From contig JABWCH010000006.1 in assembly GCA_013359215.1 (NCBI GenBank), forward strand, positions 1-38,533: a stretch of DNA of 38,533 nt, written 5' to 3'. The stretch comes from Candidatus Brocadiia bacterium (lineage in GTDB: Bacteria > Planctomycetota > Uabimicrobiia > Uabimicrobiales > JABWCH01). Shown here piece by piece: positions 32,805 through 38,533 of this stretch. The notes beneath the pieces are model-generated. The model searched no databases. It had not been told where the DNA came from and was given only the letters and a program-made list of their open reading frames with translations. How positions within the stretch are numbered: position 1 is the first letter of the stretch; each line of letters opens with the position of its first letter. The position numbers and the translations under genes are program-made.

Positions 32805-35213
32805 ATGGCAAAACATCTTGTAATTGTAGAGTCGCCAGCCAAATCCAAAACCATACAAAAATTTCTTGGTAAAGACTACCAGGTAAAAGCCTGTATGGGT
32901 CATGTCAGAGATTTACCCAAAACTAAAATGGGAATCGATATTGAAAATCATTTTCAACCAACCTATCTTCCTATTTCTGCCAAAACATCTTTAATCAAAG
33001 AGCTTTCTATGGATGCCCAAAAAGCTACTAAAGTATTTTTAGCAACAGATTTGGACAGAGAAGGAGAAGCGATTGCCTGGCATCTAGCGGAAACTTTGCA
33101 TATTCCTAAAAAGAAAATTGCAAGAGTCATTTTTAATGAAATCACGGCTTCCTCTATTCGTGCTGCCTTTGATTCGCCTTTGGAAATCCAGATGAACAAA
33201 GTAGATGCACAGCAAGCTAGACGAGTTTTGGATAGAATCGTTGGCTATGAACTGTCTCCTCTATTATGGCAAAAATTCACAAGAGGTTTATCTGCTGGCC
33301 GAGTACAGTCTGTTGCTGTCAAATTGATTGTAGATAAAGAAAAAGAAATCCAGGCGTTCAAGACTGAAGAATACTGGAGAATTATAGCGCAACTATGCCC
33401 ACAGAAAAGAAAAGAAGATACAATAGAGGCTGAACTTAAAAAGCATAAACAAGAAAAAATCAAAATTCCAGAGGAAAAAAGTGCAAAAAAAATTTTACAA
33501 GATCTGGAAAAGGAAACTTTTATCATCCAGGAAATCAGCCAAAAAGAAAAGCTGGAAAAGCCTTTGCCTCCTTTTGCAACAAGCCAGTTGCAACAGCAGG
33601 CATCCATTCAACTGGGATTTAGTGCCAAGCACACTATGTCAATAGCCCAACAGCTTTATGAAGGTCTGGAATTGGGACAGGAAGGGCCTATAGGGCTTAT
33701 TACCTATATGCGTACCGATTCTTTTCACATTTCTCAGGAAGCCTTGACCGAATGCAGAGATTTTATTTCCAAAAACTTTGCTCCTGATTTCCTTCCCAAA
33801 AACCAGCAGCTATATACCAATAAAAAAGCCCAGGGAGCGCATGAAGCTATAAGACCAAGCTCTGCCTTCAGAACTCCTGATTCCATTAAGTCTTTTCTAA
33901 GCAAAGACCAGTACAAGCTGTATAAGCTGATATGGGAAAGGTTCGTGGCAAGCCAGATGACTCCTGCCAGAATTAGCACAACCAGCATAAGCATAGAGGC
34001 AGGAGAATACACCTTTGAAGCTAAAGGAAAGCAACTCCTTTTCCCTGGCTACCAAATCCTTATGCCCAAATCCGCAGAAGGAGATGTTTTGCTGCCCAAG
34101 CTCCAAGAAAAAGAGAAAATGGATCTACTCCATCTCAAGCCATCACAGCATTTTACTCAGCCTCCTCCAAGATATTCAGAAGCTACCCTTGTTAAAGCTT
34201 TGGAAACAAAAGGCATCGGAAGGCCAAGTACGTATGCTCCCATCATAAGCACTATCCAGGAAAGAGGCTATGTAAAAATAGAAAATAGAGCTTTTTATGC
34301 TACAGAACTAGGGATGAAAGTAACAGACCAGTTGGCTATTTTTTTTCCTAAAATCATGGACACAGCCTTTACCTCGGAAATGGAAAATAAACTCGATGAA
34401 ATAGAAGAAAATAAAATTGTATGGGAAGCACCTGTTGGAGAATTCTATCAATTTTTTTCTGCCAATCTAAAAGAAGCATACCAGAATATGCAAAGCATCA
34501 AGCAAAATCCAGAGGTTTCCCCCTATTTTTGCGATCTTTGCCAATCCCCTTTGATTTATAAATACAACAAGCAAGGGAAATTTTTAGGCTGTTCTGGTTA
34601 TCCTAAATGCAAATACGCTGTTTCTATCGATAGTACAGGAAAGCCATTAAAACCAGAGCAAACAGAATACAAGTGCGAAAAGTGTGGCAAGCCCATGATT
34701 TTAAAAAATGGAAAGTCGGGCAAATTTCTTGGCTGCTCTGGTTATCCTGAATGCAAAAATGCTATCCCCGCCAATAGCGAAGGCAAACCTTTAGTTCCAG
34801 AAGCAACAGAAGAAAAATGCACTTTATGTGGATCTCCTATGCTCAAAAAATGGGGGCCACATGGGCCTTTCCTCTCCTGCCTGCGCTATCCTGAATGCGA
34901 AGGCAGAAGATCTCTGCGCCAAAGCCAAAAAGAAGATATGAGCAAATTCATCCAAGCTAAATGCGAAAAATGCGGAAAACCTATGACAATAAGGAAGGGC
35001 AAAAGAGGTGCGTTTTTGGGGTGCAGTGGTTATCCCCATTGCAAAAATATCCAAAAATTCACTCTGGATGCACTGGTTTTCCCAGAAGGCTTCGCTATTC
35101 CCAAATGCCCACAATGCGGCAAAGATCTTATGCTCAAATACAGCAGCAAAGGAATCTTCTGGGGATGCCCTGGCTATCCACAATGCAACCATACTTCCCC
35201 TTGGGAATTTTAG
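32805..35213 (+). CDS. topA: DNA topoisomerase I (type IA) with five zinc ribbons
   Basis: Relaxes negative supercoils by a transient single-strand break. It has 802 residues. The toprim domain holds Glu9 in IVESPAKSKT and DLDREGEA (82-89). The catalytic Tyr301 is in ITYMRTDS. GLSAGRVQS (161-169) and KGIGRPSTYAPII are conserved core motifs. The C-terminal region (from about 570) carries five four-Cys zinc ribbons in tandem, each CxxC...CSGYPxC-like: FCDLCQ, KCEKCGKP, KCTLCGSP, KCEKCGKP and KCPQCGKD. E. coli has fewer such canonical units. GGGGAG lies before the ATG. It is followed by a strong hairpin and then gyrB, 263 bases on, on the same strand. Confidence 0.97.
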   Translation: MAKHLVIVESPAKSKTIQKFLGKDYQVKACMGHVRDLPKTKMGIDIENHFQPTYLPISAKTSLIKELSMDAQKATKVFLATDLDREGEAIAWHLAETLHIPKKKIARVIFNEITASSIRAAFDSPLEIQMNKVDAQQARRVLDRIVGYELSPLLWQKFTRGLSAGRVQSVAVKLIVDKEKEIQAFKTEEYWRIIAQLCPQKRKEDTIEAELKKHKQEKIKIPEEKSAKKILQDLEKETFIIQEISQKEKLEKPLPPFATSQLQQQASIQLGFSAKHTMSIAQQLYEGLELGQEGPIGLITYMRTDSFHISQEALTECRDFISKNFAPDFLPKNQQLYTNKKAQGAHEAIRPSSAFRTPDSIKSFLSKDQYKLYKLIWERFVASQMTPARISTTSISIEAGEYTFEAKGKQLLFPGYQILMPKSAEGDVLLPKLQEKEKMDLLHLKPSQHFTQPPPRYSEATLVKALETKGIGRPSTYAPIISTIQERGYVKIENRAFYATELGMKVTDQLAIFFPKIMDTAFTSEMENKLDEIEENKIVWEAPVGEFYQFFSANLKEAYQNMQSIKQNPEVSPYFCDLCQSPLIYKYNKQGKFLGCSGYPKCKYAVSIDSTGKPLKPEQTEYKCEKCGKPMILKNGKSGKFLGCSGYPECKNAIPANSEGKPLVPEATEEKCTLCGSPMLKKWGPHGPFLSCLRYPECEGRRSLRQSQKEDMSKFIQAKCEKCGKPMTIRKGKRGAFLGCSGYPHCKNIQKFTLDALVFPEGFAIPKCPQCGKDLMLKYSSKGIFWGCPGYPQCNHTSPWEF

Positions 35214-35241
35214 GAGTTAGGGTTGCACAAAGAGATTTTTA

Positions 35242-35282
35242 TTTGGGGGAAAATTTTTGGAAAAATTTTCCCCCAAACCCCC
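35242..35282 (+). terminator. 17-bp hairpin after topA (repeat copy 1)
   Basis: TTTGGGGGAAAATTTTT (35242-35258) and AAAAATTTTCCCCCAAA (35261-35277) pair perfectly around a GG loop, followed by CCCCC and TTTAAAAAC. Almost the same 60 bases occur after gyrB at 38034-38069. The stem is very strong, but there is no classic T-run directly after it, so it could be a terminator, an mRNA-stabilising element or a repeat. Confidence 0.7.
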
Positions 35283-35328
35283 TTTAAAAACTTTTATATA
35301 TTGATTTTTAAATAGGCAAATATCTATC

Positions 35329-35356
35329 TTGAGTTTATAGGAATTTTTGATATAAT
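35329..35356 (+). promoter_or_regulatory. Candidate gyrB promoter
   Basis: TTGAGT (35329-35334), a 16-base spacer, and TATAAT (35351-35356) preceded by TGA, an extended -10 form. It leaves a leader of roughly 110 bases before the gyrB ATG. The leader contains a small CCCAGGG...CCTTGGG stem near 35440-35457. Confidence 0.5.
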
Positions 35357-35476
35357 TTATAGGATATATTTTTGCAGATTTTTTTTACGAATTATAAAAA
35401 AATTATATCGCATTAATTACGGGTTGAGCTAATGATCCCAGGGCAACTCCTTGGGAAATAGGAAACAAAAAAAATT

Positions 35477-38011
35477 ATGAGTAAAGATGAAAATTTTGTC
35501 AATCCAGAAGAATTTTCGATTGAAGATGGCAATTCTCCTCAAGGGGAAAAAGTCGCACAAGACTATGATGCAAGTAAGATTAAAGTATTAGGGGGGACAG
35601 ATGCTGTAAGACAGACTCCTGCTATGTATATTGGAGATACAGCCAGCTATGGCTTGCACCATCTGGTTTATGAAATTGTAGACAATAGCATTGATGAGGC
35701 ACTGGCAGGATATTGCAGCCATATTCAAGTAAAAGTACATTCCGATCAAAGCATTACAGTATTGGATAATGGTCGTGGTATGCCTGTGGATTATCATGAA
35801 AAAGAGAAAAAATCCGCACTAGAAGTGATTACAACGGTTTTGCATGCTGGTGGAAAGTTTGACAAAAAAAGCTATAAGGTCTCTGGTGGACTTCATGGCG
35901 TAGGCGTGTCTGTAGTCAATGCTCTTTCAGAACGAATGGAAATAGAGGTTTTTCGCAATGGCGATGTTTATTGCCAGGTTTACGAAAGAGGGAAGCCGAT
36001 CACTGAAGTAAAAAAGATTGGCAAAACAACAAAACGAGGCACAAAAGTCTGGTTTAAGCCTGATGCTTTGATTTTCTCTGAAATTGTATATAGCTATGGA
36101 GTATTATCTAAAAGACTAAGAGAGCTTTCTTTTCTTAACCCAGGAATCAACATTACTCTGATAGATGAAAGAGAAAATAAAACAGAAGTTTTCCACAATG
36201 AAGAAGGAATCAAAGCCTTTGTCCGACACCTGAACGAGAGTCGCAATGTTTTGCATTCTGAAGTCATCTACTTTATAAAAACAGTTCAGGATGCCCAGGA
36301 AGGGGAAGTTATTGTTGAAGCAGCCATCCAATATCACGATGGATACAATGAAACAATATATACTTATGCCAACAATATTCATACAAGAGAAGGCGGATCT
36401 CATCTTTCTGGCCTGCGTTCTGGTCTTACAAGAACCATGAACGCCTATGCTAAAAAGGAAAACTTAATCAAAGAAAAAGACAAATCGATTCCTATTGGTG
36501 ACGACTGGAGAGAAGGCATTACTGCTGTAATATGCATTAAGCTACCCAGACCTCAGTTTGAAGGCCAGACAAAAGCCAAATTAGGGAATCGAGAAATCCA
36601 GGGCATCGTGGAAACGGTTGTAAACGACCAGCTAGCCATCTATCTTGAAGAACATCCACAAATTTCTAAAGCCATTATAGCAAAAGGAATAAACGCAGCA
36701 AGAGTACGCGAAGCAACAAGAAAAGTCCGCGATCTGGAAAGACAGAGAAAAAGCCCTCTTCATTCTGGCGGATTGCCAGGCAAACTGGCAGATTGCATTA
36801 GCAATGATGTAGACACAACAGAACTGTATCTCGTGGAAGGCGATTCAGCAGGCGGTTCGGCTAAATCTGGACGAGATCGTCAATTCCAGGCTATTTTACC
36901 CCTGAAGGGTAAAATTCTGAACGTGGAAAAAACACGATTGGATAAAATTCTGGACAACAATGAAATCAAGATGATCGTTACTGCCCTGGGTGCGGGCATA
37001 CAAAATGAATTCGATATAACCAAAAGACGGTATGGAAAAATCATCATCATGACCGATGCGGATGTGGATGGCTCGCACATCAGAACCTTACTTCTGACAT
37101 TCTTTTTTAGGAATATGCGCTCTTTGCTGGAAGAGGGATGCGTCTATATTGCGCAGCCTCCTTTGTATAAATTCAAACGCAAAAAAAAAGAACAGTATGT
37201 ATATTCTGACCATGAATATCAGAATACGCTTGTAGAATTTGGATCACAAGATGCCAAACTCAATCTAAAAAAGCATAAAAAAATTGTAGAAGGAGAAGAT
37301 TTAAAAAATTTACTTTCTTCTCTTACTAACCTTCATATACAATTGCATTTATTGGAAAAGCATCATAGCATTCCTTCTAAAAAATTTTTAGAGCTTAGAG
37401 ATAAAGACAGCAAACTGTTCCCGCGCTTTGCGTATAAGTACCAAAAGCAAAATGGATACTTCTTTGATCAGCAAGAGATCAACCATTTTATGAAAGAAAA
37501 AGAGAAGGCGGGAGAGCAAGTTTTTGTCCATGAAGAATCAGAAAAAATTCCTCAAGCCAACACAGCTTCTGCTTCTGATCCTATGAAGGCCAAATATGCA
37601 CTGACTCTGAAAGAAATTTACGAATCGCAGGAAATCCATAAAGCGGTTGCGTCTATAGAAAGCTTTGGCTTGCAGCTAGAGGACTATATCCTTGCATCAG
37701 GAGAAGGATATGAATTGATCGAAGAAAAAGAAAGCATTCCTTTAAAATCCTTGAGCCAGGTCATAGAAGAAATCAAAAATATTGCCAAAAAAGGGCTGGA
37801 AGTTCAGCGTTATAAAGGGTTAGGCGAAATGAACCCTGATCAGCTCTGGACAACAACCATGAACCCAGAAACCAGAACTTTGTTTCGAGTACGCCTGGAA
37901 GATGCCAGTGAGGCAGAACGCCTTTTTTCTATTCTGATGGGAAGCAATGTAGAACCCAGAAAAGAATTCATAGAAAGGCATGCACTCGAAGTCCGAAATC
38001 TGGATATTTAG
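35477..38011 (+). CDS. gyrB: DNA gyrase subunit B
   Basis: The ATPase subunit of gyrase, which with GyrA introduces negative supercoils. It has 844 residues. The GHKL ATPase domain shows IVDNSIDEAL (Asn70), DNGRGMPV and GGLHGVGVSVVNALS. The transducer domain includes QFEGQTKAKLGN. The toprim domain has YLVEGDSAGGSAK with Glu near 454, and MTDADVDGSHI near 526. QRYKGLGEMNPDQLW and the ending are standard. It is about 200 residues longer than the Gram-positive type because of an insert (about 560-770) within the toprim region, plus about 30 extra N-terminal residues. A similar insert exists in E. coli GyrB; this one is Lys/Glu-rich. No GyrA is nearby. Confidence 0.97.
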   Translation: MSKDENFVNPEEFSIEDGNSPQGEKVAQDYDASKIKVLGGTDAVRQTPAMYIGDTASYGLHHLVYEIVDNSIDEALAGYCSHIQVKVHSDQSITVLDNGRGMPVDYHEKEKKSALEVITTVLHAGGKFDKKSYKVSGGLHGVGVSVVNALSERMEIEVFRNGDVYCQVYERGKPITEVKKIGKTTKRGTKVWFKPDALIFSEIVYSYGVLSKRLRELSFLNPGINITLIDERENKTEVFHNEEGIKAFVRHLNESRNVLHSEVIYFIKTVQDAQEGEVIVEAAIQYHDGYNETIYTYANNIHTREGGSHLSGLRSGLTRTMNAYAKKENLIKEKDKSIPIGDDWREGITAVICIKLPRPQFEGQTKAKLGNREIQGIVETVVNDQLAIYLEEHPQISKAIIAKGINAARVREATRKVRDLERQRKSPLHSGGLPGKLADCISNDVDTTELYLVEGDSAGGSAKSGRDRQFQAILPLKGKILNVEKTRLDKILDNNEIKMIVTALGAGIQNEFDITKRRYGKIIIMTDADVDGSHIRTLLLTFFFRNMRSLLEEGCVYIAQPPLYKFKRKKKEQYVYSDHEYQNTLVEFGSQDAKLNLKKHKKIVEGEDLKNLLSSLTNLHIQLHLLEKHHSIPSKKFLELRDKDSKLFPRFAYKYQKQNGYFFDQQEINHFMKEKEKAGEQVFVHEESEKIPQANTASASDPMKAKYALTLKEIYESQEIHKAVASIESFGLQLEDYILASGEGYELIEEKESIPLKSLSQVIEEIKNIAKKGLEVQRYKGLGEMNPDQLWTTTMNPETRTLFRVRLEDASEAERLFSILMGSNVEPRKEFIERHALEVRNLDI

Positions 38012-38033
38012 GCATTATGTAAAGAGGTTTTTA

Positions 38034-38069
38034 TTTGGGGGAAAATTTTTGTAAAAATTTTCCCCCAAA
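38034..38069 (+). terminator. 17-bp hairpin after gyrB (repeat copy 2)
   Basis: TTTGGGGGAAAATTTTT (38034-38050) and AAAAATTTTCCCCCAAA (38053-38069) around loop GT, 23 bases past the stop. It differs from the topA copy only in the loop and a few flanking bases (for example AGAG-A/G-TTTTTA upstream and CCCCCTTTAAAAACT downstream). Confidence 0.7.
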
Positions 38070-38100
38070 CCCCCTTTAAAAACTCTTATATTTTTATTTT

Positions 38101-38120
38101 TAGTTTGACAATGTTAAATC
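38101..38120. repeat. TTGACA-centred near-palindrome, copy 3
   Basis: TAGTTTGACAATGTTAAATC, sharing TTTGACAATGTTAAAT with copy 1 at 8882-8902. It follows the gyrB hairpin by about 30 bases. Confidence 0.6.
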
Positions 38121-38201
38121 TGATTTCTTGTATTTCAAGGCTTACCGTGAATTTATTGCTAATCAACAACAGTAATTTACTGTATAGGAAATTATAGTTT
38201 T

Positions 38202-38310
38202 GTCTTAATCTTAATCGTAATCGTAATCTTAATCTTAATCTTTATCAATGATCATAGAGGATAGGGATAAAGAGAATGATTAAGATTAAGATAACGATTA
38301 CGATTAAGAC
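38202..38310. repeat. Palindrome with hexamer-array arms (TTAATC/GTAATC)
   Basis: The left arm (from 38202) is GTCTTAATC followed by TTAATC, GTAATC, GTAATC, TTAATC and TTAATC units. The right arm (38278-38310) is GATTAAG repeats ending CGATTACGATTAAGAC. The arms are reverse complements except that the left has one more hexamer unit and there is one base difference. The centre (about 38243-38277) is non-repetitive. The CGTGTTAAGTTATA box follows 3 bases after. Confidence 0.75.
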
Positions 38311-38313
38311 ATA

Positions 38314-38327
38314 CGTGTTAAGTTATA
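38314..38327. repeat. 14-base box CGTGTTAAGTTATA, copy 2
   Basis: Identical to 5364-5377 and, like it, next to a hexamer-array palindrome. Here the box lies on the right of the palindrome; in copy 1 it lies on the left. Confidence 0.6.
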
Positions 38328-38381
38328 AGTATCTTAAAAAAAATAGCTTGTATTAACCCAAAAAGCAAGCGAGTTTTATCT

Positions 38382-38395
38382 GAAGCGATCGCTTC
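38382..38395. repeat. Perfect palindrome GAAGCGATCGCTTC
   Basis: A 14-base perfect palindrome containing the octamer GCGATCGC. It ends on the base before the terminal repeat of the element at 38396, so it may be the insertion target. Confidence 0.7.
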
Positions 38396-38526
38396 GTGTA
38401 AGCCTTCTTTCAGGAATCAAAAAAACAGGTATCACATTTTTATTTTTGCGCCAGGCTCAAGAGTCGAATAAAATTTTTTGATTTGCCAGGCGGTACTGTT
38501 TTTGATTCCTTACAGAAGGCTTACAC
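38396..38526. mobile_element. 131-bp element with 28-bp terminal inverted repeats (MITE-like)
   Basis: GTGTAAGCCTTCTTTCAGGA at the left continues to ATCAAAAA (38396-38423). Its reverse complement, with 2 mismatches in 28, forms the right end (38499-38526, TTTTTGATTCCTTACAGAAG then GCTTACAC). The interior has no gene and includes a segment (38448-38475) found again at 9071-9098. Length, terminal repeats and repetition fit a miniature inverted-repeat element mobilised by an enzyme encoded elsewhere. I see no clear target duplication, and only seven bases remain beyond its right end in the window. Confidence 0.7.
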
Positions 38527-38533
38527 TACGCTC

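Noticed and set aside
38012-38533. Replication origin next to gyrB
   Set aside because: Repeats and AT-rich DNA are present, but no dnaA, dnaN or recF gene and no cluster of TTATCCACA-type boxes was seen.

Overview
The window looks like a chromosomal segment from a low-GC Gram-negative-type bacterium, most likely of the Planctomycetota or a nearby PVC lineage. This is inferred from gene content and not from any marker search. The pointers are two PEP-CTERM-type exported proteins, a DUF1573 protein with a signal peptide, a pentapeptide-repeat ion channel, an enormous TPR protein, an MsbA-like exporter, and many intergenic palindromic repeats. No rRNA, tRNA, CRISPR array, phage or conjugation gene was seen.

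Layout. Positions 1-2510 hold infA, convergent with an MsbA-like ABC exporter. Positions 2729-5316 are a three-gene operon (WbpG-type amidotransferase, HisH2, HisF2). It is not a histidine operon: the HisF-like protein has Leu where the cyclase needs Asp11, so the set probably delivers glutamine-derived ammonia to a sugar nucleotide for surface glycan synthesis. Positions 5726-7787 are a two-component system, divergent from a zinc-ribbon methyltransferase (8018-8881). Positions 9181-13678 form a five-gene minus-strand operon for a MacAB/DevBCA-like membrane complex: small protein, adaptor, ATPase and two FtsX-type permeases. Positions 13907-18255 are a cell-surface block: a DUF1573 protein, a double PEP-CTERM protein that looks like two genes fused head to tail, and a choice-of-anchor-D PEP-CTERM protein. 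Positions 18352-20464 carry a pentapeptide-repeat ion channel with an unusual pore sequence and RbfA with a long acidic tail. Positions 20754-29483 are one 2909-residue TPR protein. Positions 29754-32596 hold a small protein, a NagD-type phosphatase, a CoA-binding protein, a small hypothetical protein and an S51-like protein. Positions 32805-38011 are topA and gyrB in tandem.

The most unusual content lies between the genes. There are at least seven repeat families, most of them palindromic. They include a 131-bp element with 28-bp terminal inverted repeats and a decayed second copy, each lying directly against another palindrome; palindromes whose arms are short hexamer arrays and which share a 14-base box; a near-identical 17-bp hairpin after both topA and gyrB; a TTGACA-centred motif near gene 3' ends; and palindromes of the ACCGCAGAG, CACGAAT and GATTACACAG types. 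Together with the fused PEP-CTERM protein, the repeats are the best candidates for something undescribed.
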